In this document: piece after piece, positions 42,789 to 51,169 of the stretch
How the letters are laid out: the number at the start of each line of letters is the position of its first letter
Position numbering within the stretch: position 1 is the stretch's first letter
Assembly (NCBI RefSeq): GCF_000733755.1
Contig: NZ_JPOF01000003.1
Coordinates: forward strand, 1,689,001 to 1,753,000
Length of the DNA: 64,000 nucleotides
Reading direction: 5' to 3'
DNA from: Lachnoclostridium phytofermentans
Lineage (GTDB): Bacteria > Bacillota > Clostridia > Lachnospirales > Lachnospiraceae
The notes under the pieces: generated by a model
The model's database searches: none
The model's input: the letters and a program-made list of their open reading frames with translations, nothing else
Told to the model about the DNA's origin: nothing
Program-made: the position numbers and the translations under genes

Positions 42789-43052
42789 ATGATTACAATG
42801 TTTAATCGCAGAGAGTTATATACTACATTTTCAATGAAAGAGCAAGCCAATATAAGAGAAATACTTACAGGGAATAACATTGATTATGTCGTAAAGACGA
42901 TAAATCGAAATAGCCCGTCTGCATTGTCAGACACAAGGGCTAGAACAGGAACATTTGGTCAGAATAAGGATTATGAGTACGAGTATATTATCTATGTTCC
43001 TAAAGCTATGTTAAATGAAGCAAAAGAGTTAATCGGAAAAATCTCGAAATAA
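42789..43052 (+). CDS. Small DUF2007-like protein
   Basis: An 87-residue protein starting MITMFNRRELYTTFSMKEQA behind TGGAGG. The pattern of a beta strand, a helix with NIREILTGNNIDYVVKTINR, and a final helix ending AKELIGKISK resembles ferredoxin-like DUF2007/putative signal-transducing proteins. No function is assigned. It follows the triple fusion by about 55 bases. Confidence 0.6.
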   Translation: MITMFNRRELYTTFSMKEQANIREILTGNNIDYVVKTINRNSPSALSDTRARTGTFGQNKDYEYEYIIYVPKAMLNEAKELIGKISK

Positions 43053-43087
43053 ACAATGATAGTACTAAACAATAAGAGGAATTAACA

Positions 43088-43624
43088 ATGGAAGAGAGTA
43101 ATATAAGTATGGAAAACAGTAGGGCAATACAACTTCGCCCTTACCAACCAGTCGATTGTAAGGAGATATCAGAACTCTTTTATCAAACAGTACACCATAT
43201 CAATGTAAAGGATTACTCCCTGGAACAAAGAATGGTATGGGCGAATGGAAAGGTAAATCTAAAGGAATGGAATGACTCTTTTTTAAACCATTACACCTTA
43301 GTTGCTACCGATGGATCTTCGATTCTTGGATTTTCAGATATTGATGCTACAGGGTATCTTGATCGTCTTTATATTCATAAAGATTACCAGGGGTTAGGAA
43401 TTGCTACTAGACTATGTGATGCGTTAGAAGCACAAGCCTTTACAAATGGAAGTAAGGAGATAACGACACATGCTTCTATTACCGCAAAGCCTTTCTTTCT
43501 TAAGCGAGGCTATCAAGTTGTAAAAGAGCAGCAGGTGATAAGAGGGGGAGTCTCTTTGACTAACTATGTTATGATATTAGAGAAAGAAAAATCAGAATAT
43601 AACAAAGAATTTATAAATAACTAG
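43088..43624 (+). CDS. GNAT acetyltransferase
   Basis: A 178-residue GNAT enzyme with the acetyl-CoA binding stretch IHKDYQGLGIATRLCDALEA near residue 98 and FFLKRGYQVVKEQ near 137. The N-terminus is LRPYQPVDCKEISELFYQTV, a common start of this family. The substrate is unknown. It closes the island; whether it belongs to glycan formation or is a separate gene is open. Confidence 0.85.
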   Translation: MEESNISMENSRAIQLRPYQPVDCKEISELFYQTVHHINVKDYSLEQRMVWANGKVNLKEWNDSFLNHYTLVATDGSSILGFSDIDATGYLDRLYIHKDYQGLGIATRLCDALEAQAFTNGSKEITTHASITAKPFFLKRGYQVVKEQQVIRGGVSLTNYVMILEKEKSEYNKEFINN

Positions 43625-43821
43625 ATTTATTTTCTTAATATTTAGCCGAGAGAGAATTTGTTTCTATTTCGTGAATGATCCAAAATTGTAAATGTTTGCT
43701 CTGATTACCGGGAAGGAATCTTTCCATTCTCTATTGTAGAATGTTGAAACAGAGAATGGAAGAAGGTAAGTAAATATACCAAGCTTCTAGTTGAATCTAT
43801 CTAGGAAAGAAGGAGTAGAAG

Positions 43822-43887
43822 ATGAAATACAAAAAGGCAACTTTATCCATGTCTAAATCTGTCATTTTTTACGGGTGTAAAATATAA
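43822..43887 (+). CDS. Tiny ORF of unknown meaning
   Basis: A 21-codon ORF, MKYKKATLSMSKSVIFYGCK and one more residue, behind GAAGGAG. It could be a peptide gene or the leftover 5' end of a lost gene. Nothing in it identifies a function. Confidence 0.25.
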   Translation: MKYKKATLSMSKSVIFYGCKI

Positions 43888-44046
43888 AGTATAGGTAACG
43901 GTTGGCACTTTTACTAAAAACATTTTTAAATTGATATAAACTTTGTGCACACTTAAGTGTTCCCTCATGCTATACTAATAATCGTAAACCCCAATACATT
44001 ATATAGTTTTTGCTACACCCCATAAGTAACAAAAATACCTTCTCCG

Positions 44047-44078
44047 AAAAGGACAGCACCCGTGAAGCTGTCCTTTTT
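44047..44078 (+). terminator. Intrinsic terminator of an unknown transcript
   Basis: AAAAGGACAGC (44047-44057) pairs with GCTGTCCTTTT (44067-44077) around a 9-base loop, with a T5 run. The nearest upstream gene ends more than 400 bases away, so it probably ends a small RNA or the tiny-ORF transcript. Confidence 0.85.
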
Positions 44079-44137
44079 ACTTTGTAAGAAATCGTCCATT
44101 AATGGCTTGTTTCCGAGATTTGTGCGGATGGTTTTTA

Positions 44138-44166
44138 TTGTAATTGGGTTAATTATCAGTTAAAAT
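44138..44166 (+). promoter_or_regulatory. Promoter of the GH13 gene
   Basis: TTGTAA (44138-44143) and TAAAAT (44161-44166) are 17 bases apart, shortly before the GH13 gene and after the terminator at 44047-44078. Confidence 0.55.
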
Positions 44167-44213
44167 AAGCTTACAATGTTGTGCAAGGGCTTATTGGAGT
44201 GATGGTAAAAATC

Positions 44214-46337
44214 ATGTGGAATGACGGACAGGTTATGGAAGAAAAAATAGAAGAGATACAGTTAGAAGAAGCCCCTTTTTGCAAAGAGGCTGTTTTTAGT
44301 GATGGAACCATATTATATCGAAGTCCACAAGAGCCAAATCTTTTCGAACAGGTGAAGATTCGTATTCGAGTGAAGCATAACGACGTAAATGGAATATGGT
44401 TGATTAATAATAATCAAAAACTTCCTATGAAACTTTGGCTGGTGGAAGCGCTGTTTGATTATTATGAGGTAGCATTTGAGGTAAGGGAAGATCGAGAATC
44501 TTATTATTTTGAGTTGGTAAAAGGTGATAAGACGTATTTTTATGACGCTGCTGGTGTAACGGAAGAGATAGCACCAGAAAAAGAATTTACTATACTTGCT
44601 GGATATAAGACACCTGACTGGGCAAAGGGTGCTGTATTCTATCAGATATTCGTTGACCGTTTCTATAATGGAGATGTGTCAAATGACGTACTAGACAATG
44701 AGTATCATTACATAGGGGGAAGTACAGCACGGGTGTTAGACTGGAATAAGTACCCGGCTGTCAATGGCGTGAGAGAATTTTACGGTGGAGATCTGGCCGG
44801 TATAATAAAAAAATTAGATTATTTAGAGGATCTAGGGATTGATGCAATCTATATGAATCCTATTTTTGTCTCGCCTTCTAATCATAAATATGATATACAA
44901 GACTACGATTTCGTAGATCCACATTATGGAGTTATCAAACAGGATGAAGGTGAGGTGCTTAACATAGCAACTCAGAGCAACAAGGAGGCAACTAGATATA
45001 TTAAAAGGGTAACAGACTTAGAAAATCTTGAAGCCTCGAATCAGTTATTTCAAAGCTTAGTAGAAGAGGCACACAAGCGTGGAATAAAGATAATTCTTGA
45101 CGGAGTTTTTAATCATTGTGGTTCTTTTAATAAGTGGCTGGATCGAGAATTAATTTATGAAGATGCGAAAGGTTTTGAAAAAGGAGCATTTGTTTCAAAT
45201 GAAAGTCCTTATCATACCTTCTTTCAGTTTCGAAAAGATTCCTGGCCTTATAATACTTCCTATGACGGTTGGTGGGGGTATGATACTCTTCCGAAGTTAA
45301 ACTATGAAAAATCTGAAAAGTTACGAGAGTATATTATGGAGATCGCTAGAAAATGGGTGTCACCGCCATTTTCTGTGGATGGCTGGAGACTTGATGTAGC
45401 GGCTGATTTAGGCTATACCGTAGAATATAATCATTGTTTCTGGAAGGAGTTTCGAAAGGCGGTGAAAGAAGCCAATCCAGAAGCGCTTATCTTAGCAGAG
45501 CACTATGGAGATCCATCGGAATGGCTAAAGGGTGATGAATGGGATTCTGTCATGAACTACGATGCCTTTATGGAGCCTGTGACTTGGTTTTTTACAGGTA
45601 TGGAAAAGCATAGTGATCAATATCGTGAGGATATGTTATCCAATCACAGCAATTTTATCAATGCTATGAATCATTATATGGGAAAATTCCAAACGCAATC
45701 ACTACAAGTAGCTATGAATGAGCTTTCCAATCATGATCATTCGAGGTTCCTAACAAGAACGAATCGAAAGGTTGGTAGAACGAATAGTGTAGGGGCTCAT
45801 TTGGCGGAAGCTGGAATTCAAATGTCAGTGATGAGAGAAGCAGTTGTGCTTCAGATGACGTGGCCAGGAGCTCCGACCATCTATTATGGCGACGAAGCTG
45901 GATTATGTGGGTGGACTGACCCGGACAATCGAAGAACCTATCCTTGGGGAAATGAGAATAAGGAGTTAATTCGTCTTCATAAGGAACTAATACGATTACG
46001 GAAATCATATCAAGCATTGAAAGTTGGTTCTTTGAAGTTCTTAACTTCCTTTCATGGAGTGGTAAGTTATGGTCGATTTGATTTAGAAGATCAGTTTTTA
46101 ATTCTATTGAATAACAATGATTACGAAGTGACAGTTTCTGTACCAGTTTGGGAAATTGGTGTTCCATATAATTACCCAATGGTCCGTATGTTTGCAACGG
46201 ATGATTCTGGATTTGCTGTGGATGCCAAGGTGTATTATCCTGACCAAGGAGATTTAAGGTTAAAATTAAAAGCTCACTCTAGTTTAATAGCAAAAAATTA
46301 TCCAAAGAGACTGATGTATCTAAAGCAAGAAGTATAG
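44214..46337 (+). CDS. GH13 alpha-glucan hydrolase (neopullulanase/cyclomaltodextrinase-like)
   Basis: About 707 residues. An N-terminal CBM34-like beta domain (residues 40-120) is followed by a GH13 barrel: region I DGVFNH (near 296), region II GWRLDVA with the nucleophile Asp (near 390), region III AEHYGD with the acid Glu (near 428), and region IV LSNHDHSRF (near 505). With no signal peptide it should act in the cytoplasm on imported maltodextrins or cyclodextrins. The start is uncertain: ATG 44214, ATG 44202 and GTG 44181 are in frame, with GGAG at 44196. Confidence 0.88.
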   Translation: MWNDGQVMEEKIEEIQLEEAPFCKEAVFSDGTILYRSPQEPNLFEQVKIRIRVKHNDVNGIWLINNNQKLPMKLWLVEALFDYYEVAFEVREDRESYYFELVKGDKTYFYDAAGVTEEIAPEKEFTILAGYKTPDWAKGAVFYQIFVDRFYNGDVSNDVLDNEYHYIGGSTARVLDWNKYPAVNGVREFYGGDLAGIIKKLDYLEDLGIDAIYMNPIFVSPSNHKYDIQDYDFVDPHYGVIKQDEGEVLNIATQSNKEATRYIKRVTDLENLEASNQLFQSLVEEAHKRGIKIILDGVFNHCGSFNKWLDRELIYEDAKGFEKGAFVSNESPYHTFFQFRKDSWPYNTSYDGWWGYDTLPKLNYEKSEKLREYIMEIARKWVSPPFSVDGWRLDVAADLGYTVEYNHCFWKEFRKAVKEANPEALILAEHYGDPSEWLKGDEWDSVMNYDAFMEPVTWFFTGMEKHSDQYREDMLSNHSNFINAMNHYMGKFQTQSLQVAMNELSNHDHSRFLTRTNRKVGRTNSVGAHLAEAGIQMSVMREAVVLQMTWPGAPTIYYGDEAGLCGWTDPDNRRTYPWGNENKELIRLHKELIRLRKSYQALKVGSLKFLTSFHGVVSYGRFDLEDQFLILLNNNDYEVTVSVPVWEIGVPYNYPMVRMFATDDSGFAVDAKVYYPDQGDLRLKLKAHSSLIAKNYPKRLMYLKQEV

Positions 46338-46434
46338 TATAGAGAAAGTTCATCATTTTCTTTACGTAACCCGAATGTATGATATTTCCTACTTTTGCCA
46401 CTTATAAAATAATTAATTTTTTTTCAATAAAGGC

Positions 46435-46463
46435 TTGTACAATTAAAACAATTGTGCTATAAT
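46435..46463 (+). promoter_or_regulatory. tRNA operon promoter
   Basis: TTGTAC (46435-46440) and TATAAT (46458-46463) with a 17-base spacer lie 20 bases before tRNA-Tyr. This is a strong vegetative-type promoter. Confidence 0.8.
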
Positions 46464-46482
46464 CAATCCTTGTCAGTACTAT

Positions 46483-46564
46483 GGATGGGTTCCCGAGTGG
46501 CCAAAGGGGGCAGACTGTAAATCTGTTAGCAACGCTTTCGAAGGTTCGAATCCTTCTCCATCCA
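46483..46564 (+). tRNA. tRNA-Tyr (GUA)
   Basis: A class II tRNA of 82 bases with anticodon loop CTGTAAA (anticodon GUA), a long variable arm and a TTCGAAT T-loop. The acceptor GGATGGG pairs with TCCATCC, with a G-T at the last pair. CCA is not encoded. Confidence 0.95.
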
Positions 46565-46568
46565 CTTA

Positions 46569-46654
46569 GCCGGCGTGGCGGAACTGGCAGACGCACAGGA
46601 CTTAAAATCCTGCGGGACTAATCTCCCGTACCGGTTCGATTCCGGTCGCCGGCA
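46569..46654 (+). tRNA. tRNA-Leu (UAA)
   Basis: A class II tRNA of 86 bases, anticodon TAA in CTTAAAA, long variable arm (CGGGACTAATCTCCCG) and acceptor GCCGGCG/CGCCGGC. It gives the host a normal UUA-reading tRNA, in contrast with the short-arm UAA tRNA in the prophage. Confidence 0.95.
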
Positions 46655-46750
46655 TCTACTAACTGACAGTAGAGCTTAATTATTAGATTTTGAAGTAATA
46701 ACATATCAGTTACAACTATGAGATATATGTATCTCGAACATAATTCACAT

Positions 46751-46821
46751 GCGGGTGTAGTTCAATGGTAGAACACTAGCCTTCCAAGCTAGATACGTGG
46801 GTTCGATTCCCATCACCCGCT
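46751..46821 (+). tRNA. tRNA-Gly (UCC)
   Basis: A 71-base cloverleaf with anticodon TCC in CTTCCAA, acceptor GCGGGTG/CACCCGC and T-loop TTCGATT. T7 follows directly, which may end the tRNA transcript. Confidence 0.95.
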
Positions 46822-46857
46822 TTTTTTGTACGCAAAAATACCAGAAAGGAGCCAACT

Positions 46858-48699
46858 ATGAAAATCTTATTAACTGCAATCAATGCAAAATACATCCACT
46901 CGAATCCTGCAATATACTACTTAAAGAGTTATGCAAATGAGTATAGAGATTACATCGAGTTAGCAGAATATACAATCAATCAATACACAGACGATATTCT
47001 GCAAAGTATCTACCGAAAGAAACCAACGATGTTAGCATTTTCCTGTTATATCTGGAACATTAGTATGGTAGAAGAAATCATTCGTGAATACCGTAAGCTA
47101 GATGAAAGTGTTAAGATATGGCTTGGTGGACCTGAAGTAAGCTATGACCCAGAGGAATGTCTAAAGCGACTTCCTGAAATAGATGGTGTTATGATTGGTG
47201 AAGGGGAGGCTACCTTTACGGAATTAGCTGAGTATTATTTTCAACTTGAGAATAGTTTTCTACATTCAAGGAATGTAGAAACAGCAGATATAGACATCAA
47301 ATGTGACGAAGATACTCCTAAGGTTCTTTCTAGCAACAACGAGAAAGATGCAAGAAAGCTACTATCAGAGATTGCAGGTATTGCATACCGTACGGAGAAT
47401 GGAGAGGTTATTGTAACAAAGGCTCGTAAACCGATGGATTTCACAAGACTTCCCTTCCTATATCAAGAGGCGATGGAGTTATCTGAGTTTTCTAACCGTA
47501 TCATTTATTATGAGACCAGCAGAGGCTGTCCATTTTCTTGTAGTTATTGCCTTAGCTCAATCGATAAGAGAGTACGCTTTCGAGATATTGATTTGGTATG
47601 TCAGGAGCTTCGTTTATTCTTAGATAAGAAAGTAGCGCAGGTTAAATTTATTGACCGTACTTTTAATTGTAAAAAATCTCATGCAATGGCAATCTGGCAA
47701 TTTATAAAAGAGCATGATAATGGGATTACGAATTTTCACTTTGAGATAGCAGCAGATATCTTAGATGAAGAACAACTATCATTATTAGAAACTCTTCGTC
47801 CGGGATTAATACAATTAGAAATAGGTGTGCAATCAACAAACAATAAGACAATTGATGCAATCAATCGTCGGATGGACTTAAACAAGGTAAGTGAGAATGT
47901 AGCCAGAATTAAAAATGCGGAGAACATCCATCAACACTTAGATTTAATTGCAGGACTACCGTATGAAGATTATAATAGCTTTGGGAACTCATTTAATGAA
48001 GTATATGCGATGAAGCCTGATCAGTTGCAACTTGGTTTCTTAAAGGTATTAAAGGGTTCCTACATGGAGGAAGTATGCAAGGAATATGGTATCGTATATA
48101 AAGCGAAACCACCTTATGAGGTGTTATATACGAAGTGGCTTTCTTATGTTGATGTCATTCGTTTAAAAGGGGTAGAAGAAATGACCGAAGTATATTACAA
48201 CAGCGGGCAATTTAAAAATACCCTTGCATTTTTAGAACATTTTATTTCATCACCTTTTGCTTTTTTCGAAGACCTTGCGAGGTACTACGATAACTCTGGA
48301 CTATTTGGATTAAATCATAACCGAATTCGCAGATATGAGATTTTGCTTGATTTTATAGAAGAGTGTTTTGATACCAAGATTGTCTCAGTAGCAAAGCAGA
48401 TTATGATATTTGACTTATATCACAGAGAGCGTTTAAAGACGAGACCGTCTTTTGCACCATATCCGGAGGAGTACAAAAAGGTATTCAAAGCTTATATGAC
48501 TTCACAAGGAACGAGTAAAAAAGGCGAACAGATACACTTAGAGCACTTTGATTATGATATAGTAGAAGCAGTTTTTAGTGGAGATATCGTAAAAAAAGAC
48601 CTTTTTATAAAATTTGATTATCAAAAGAAATCAATGCTTCATGGAGAAGCAGAGTTTACCATCCTTACGGAAAAGGAAATTGACACTGTGAACATGTAG
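46858..48699 (+). CDS. B12-binding domain radical SAM protein (DUF4080)
   Basis: A 613-residue protein. The N-terminal cobalamin-binding-like domain (residues 1-140, LGGPEVSYDPEECLKRLPEI) is followed by a radical SAM domain with the cysteines of RGCPFSCSYC near residue 222 and IQLEIGVQSTNNKTIDAINR. The C-terminal DUF4080 covers about residues 410-600. The family is common in Clostridia; its substrate is unknown. It lies just after tRNA-Gly with AGAAAGGAG before the ATG. Confidence 0.9.
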   Translation: MKILLTAINAKYIHSNPAIYYLKSYANEYRDYIELAEYTINQYTDDILQSIYRKKPTMLAFSCYIWNISMVEEIIREYRKLDESVKIWLGGPEVSYDPEECLKRLPEIDGVMIGEGEATFTELAEYYFQLENSFLHSRNVETADIDIKCDEDTPKVLSSNNEKDARKLLSEIAGIAYRTENGEVIVTKARKPMDFTRLPFLYQEAMELSEFSNRIIYYETSRGCPFSCSYCLSSIDKRVRFRDIDLVCQELRLFLDKKVAQVKFIDRTFNCKKSHAMAIWQFIKEHDNGITNFHFEIAADILDEEQLSLLETLRPGLIQLEIGVQSTNNKTIDAINRRMDLNKVSENVARIKNAENIHQHLDLIAGLPYEDYNSFGNSFNEVYAMKPDQLQLGFLKVLKGSYMEEVCKEYGIVYKAKPPYEVLYTKWLSYVDVIRLKGVEEMTEVYYNSGQFKNTLAFLEHFISSPFAFFEDLARYYDNSGLFGLNHNRIRRYEILLDFIEECFDTKIVSVAKQIMIFDLYHRERLKTRPSFAPYPEEYKKVFKAYMTSQGTSKKGEQIHLEHFDYDIVEAVFSGDIVKKDLFIKFDYQKKSMLHGEAEFTILTEKEIDTVNM

Positions 48700-48739
48700 A
48701 GTAAACTAGCCGGGGTATTTGGCTGAAAGGAGTATACGA

Positions 48740-49435
48740 ATGGCACGTGAGAACGAAATCACAAAAAAAAGACTTAGTAAAGCTGAAAAAGAGAGAATTT
48801 CTGCGATACTTGCTTTGTTAGATGAGCATTATTCTACGGAATACAAATGTTATTTAAATCACGAAACACCATGGCAGCTGTTAATTGCTACAATGCTTAG
48901 TGCGCAGTGTACGGATGAGCGTGTCAATATCGTAACAAAGGACTTATTTGTAAAATATAAGAGCGTCGAAGATTTTGCTAATGCTGATCTTAGAGAACTA
49001 GAGAAGGATATTCATTCCACTGGATTTTACCGTAATAAGGCAAAGAATATTATTTCCTGTTGTGAGACTCTACTTAGAGAATACCATGGAGAAGTACCAA
49101 ATGACATCGATGCGTTAACAAATTTAGCAGGTGTTGGAAGAAAAACAGCAAATGTAATTCGGGGGAATATCTTTCATGAACCAAGCATTGTAGTGGATAC
49201 ACATGTAAAACGTATCTCAAAAAAACTTGGATTTACCAAGGAAGAAGATCCTGAAAAGATAGAATATGACTTGATGAAAATCTTGCCAAAAGAGCATTGG
49301 ATTCTTTATAACATACAAATTATTACGCATGGAAGAGGGCTTTGTACCGCTAGAAACCCGCAGTGTGACCGATGCTTTTTGTCTCATTTGTGTAAAGAGA
49401 ATTTAAAGAATAATAAAGTAGTGAAAAAGAACTAA
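48740..49435 (+). CDS. nth: Endonuclease III
   Basis: A 231-residue DNA glycosylase/AP lyase removing oxidised pyrimidines. The HhH motif AGVGRKTA spans residues 130-137 with catalytic Lys135, and Asp153 is in VVDTHVKR. The 4Fe-4S cysteines are at 202, 209, 212 and 218. All key residues are present. The ATG at 48740 follows AAAGGAG; an earlier in-frame TTG at 48719 is unsupported. Confidence 0.95.
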   Translation: MARENEITKKRLSKAEKERISAILALLDEHYSTEYKCYLNHETPWQLLIATMLSAQCTDERVNIVTKDLFVKYKSVEDFANADLRELEKDIHSTGFYRNKAKNIISCCETLLREYHGEVPNDIDALTNLAGVGRKTANVIRGNIFHEPSIVVDTHVKRISKKLGFTKEEDPEKIEYDLMKILPKEHWILYNIQIITHGRGLCTARNPQCDRCFLSHLCKENLKNNKVVKKN

Positions 49436-49539
49436 GTGTGCTGCTATGATTTCAATGTAAAAACTACCTCATTAAGGTGCGATAAAGTGTCATCGCCCAT
49501 AAGATTTCTAATAGCTAAAGGGAAGAGGGGAAGGTTCGG

Positions 49540-50247
49540 ATGAATTTCTTAGCCATAGATATAGAAACAACCGGACTTAGTCCGGAAAAAGATCGTATTA
49601 TAGAAGTCGCTGCTATCCGCTATGTAGATGATAAGCCAAGGGAGCAGTTTGAGCAGTTGATCAATCCAGGATGTCCATTGCCAGAAAGAATCACGGGATT
49701 AACTGGTATCACGGACGCGATGCTTAAGAACGCAAGGACAGAGAGGGAAGTAATCGAAGAATTTCTTTCTTTCGCGGGAGAGGATGTTCTCCTGGGACAT
49801 AATGTATCTTTTGACTATAGTTTTATTAAAACAGCTGCAGAAAGATTGAAGATCGGTTTTGAACGACAGGGAATTGATACCCTATATTTATCCAGAACAT
49901 TAAAATCAGATCTAGAAAGAAAGAATCTGGAAGCGATGTGTGAGCATTATCAAATCGTAAGAGAATGCAGCCACAGAGCATTAGAAGATGCAATTGCGGC
50001 TGCAACCTTATATCAGAAACTATATGAAGAATTTAAAGATAATTTTAAATCAACATTTCTGCCGGTTTCGTTAAAATACAAGGGAAAGAAACAGGAGCCC
50101 ATGACAGAGAAACAAAAAAAGTACTTGCTTGATTTGGTTAACTATCATAAAATAGAGGTGCCGTCAGGGCTTTTAGATTTCAGCAAAAGTATGGCATCAA
50201 GATTTATCGATAAAACTATTTTACAATATGGAAGGATGAAAAATTAA
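49540..50247 (+). CDS. DnaQ-like 3'-5' exonuclease
   Basis: A 235-residue DEDDh exonuclease: AIDIETTGL (residues 5-13) holds the first Asp/Glu, GHNVSFDYSFI (about 87) the second Asp, and HRALEDAIAA (about 147) the final His and Asp. It resembles the epsilon proofreading domain of DNA polymerase III, with a 60-residue C-terminal extension (EKQKKYLLDLVNYHKIEVPS) of unknown role. It ends four bases into the converging gene. Confidence 0.88.
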   Translation: MNFLAIDIETTGLSPEKDRIIEVAAIRYVDDKPREQFEQLINPGCPLPERITGLTGITDAMLKNARTEREVIEEFLSFAGEDVLLGHNVSFDYSFIKTAAERLKIGFERQGIDTLYLSRTLKSDLERKNLEAMCEHYQIVRECSHRALEDAIAAATLYQKLYEEFKDNFKSTFLPVSLKYKGKKQEPMTEKQKKYLLDLVNYHKIEVPSGLLDFSKSMASRFIDKTILQYGRMKN

Positions 50248-50858
50248 GCCTCTTCTTTTCCGTACATCTCATAAAGTTGATCTAAGATAGAATCTTTTAA
50301 GATTGTTTGTAAGCTTTTTGCACGGGCAATGAGGGATGAGATTTCTTCCTTTTTATCTAACTCCAGATAAAGTCTTGCAAGTAAAATGTAAGAACTACTA
50401 ATGTCACTCCCAATAGAGAGTGCAAATTCTAACACCACCAATGCCTGTTGTTTTTCGTTTTTATCATATAACAGGGTTGCCCATTTGTTTAAGAGGCGGA
50501 TGAGGGTGGTAAAGTTTTGATCATAGGAACTTAAGAGATTAAGATTTGCAGTTCCGTATTCAAGTTTTAAGTCGGTATTGGTAATATGAGACAGATTGAC
50601 AATTTTTTGTTCGCGTAGCTCATGCAACTGTTTTTGTATATGAGCTAGTTCGGGATCGCTGGTTTCCTTTATTGGTAGGGAGTCATAAGGAATCGTGATA
50701 TAAGGTAAATTAGATAAATCCTTTTTTCGAACTAAGTTGGACTGATTTTCTTTGTCCCAGAAAGACTTGGATTCTCTTTTATGTTCTCTTTCAGATTTTG
50801 TTTTATGATAAGCAATCCAAGCTCCAAGTATAAGAATGATACCGAGTATAATAGGCAT
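50244..50858 (-). CDS. Membrane-anchored helical (TPR-like) protein
   Basis: A 204-residue protein. One N-terminal membrane helix (residues 2-17) is followed by a charged segment and helical repeats like a TPR pair near residues 125-170 (QALVVLEFALSIGSDISSSY, ILLARLYLELDKKEE). A ribosome site GAAAGGAA precedes the ATG at 50858. No family is recognised. It converges on the exonuclease gene with a four-base overlap of stops. Confidence 0.7.
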   Translation of the reverse strand: MPIILGIILILGAWIAYHKTKSEREHKRESKSFWDKENQSNLVRKKDLSNLPYITIPYDSLPIKETSDPELAHIQKQLHELREQKIVNLSHITNTDLKLEYGTANLNLLSSYDQNFTTLIRLLNKWATLLYDKNEKQQALVVLEFALSIGSDISSSYILLARLYLELDKKEEISSLIARAKSLQTILKDSILDQLYEMYGKEEA

Positions 50859-50907
50859 AGTGTTATTCCTTTCTTATGTTTAATTTATTTGGAAAAGAGG
50901 TGTAGGT

Positions 50908-51009
50908 ATGTTTCGTAATAAAAAGTCGCAGCGAATCATGGCGGTTGTAATTGTAGTAGTACTCGTTTTAGCAATGGTGGTACCAACAATCTTAAGCATC
51001 TTCTCATAG
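50908..51009 (+). CDS. Single-helix membrane mini-protein
   Basis: A 33-residue protein, MFRNKKSQRIMAVVIVVVLV and on, with a basic N-terminus and one membrane helix (residues 11-31). AAAGAGGTG lies upstream. Its architecture recalls the Prli42-type stressosome anchor of Bacilli and other tiny Firmicute membrane proteins, but identity cannot be claimed. It is divergent from the gene at 50858. Confidence 0.6.
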   Translation: MFRNKKSQRIMAVVIVVVLVLAMVVPTILSIFS

Positions 51010-51032
51010 AAGGTGCGTATTTTCGTATTGTC

Positions 51033-51084
51033 AAACCGATTTACTTAAATATGTAATACAGTTACGCATTTTAAAACCGATTTA
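51033..51084 (+). repeat. AAACCGATTTA direct repeat upstream of vanW-like gene
   Basis: AAACCGATTTA occurs at 51033-51043 and 51074-51084, 41 bases apart, with the second copy abutting TATAAT. It may be a regulator-binding repeat of the lipoprotein gene. Confidence 0.3.
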
Positions 51085-51169
51085 TAATAGTATATACTTA
51101 AGAAAAATATACATAAATATATTCCAAATGTCAAACAATAGAACATAAGAGTTATTGATGGAGGCAGCC

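Larger units (their letters stand above)
43625..44137. other. Intergenic region with hairpin, tiny ORF and candidate small RNA
   Basis: This stretch has no ordinary gene. It holds an 11-bp hairpin (43722-43732 with 43751-43761), a 21-codon ORF with a good ribosome site (43822-43887), a -10-like TATACT (43971-43976) and a strong terminator (44047-44078). The last two could bound a small RNA of about 95 bases. Confidence 0.4.

Noticed and set aside
46483-46821. tRNA cluster as an integration site of a mobile element
   Set aside because: Downstream genes are core functions, and there is no integrase or repeat of a tRNA 3' end nearby.
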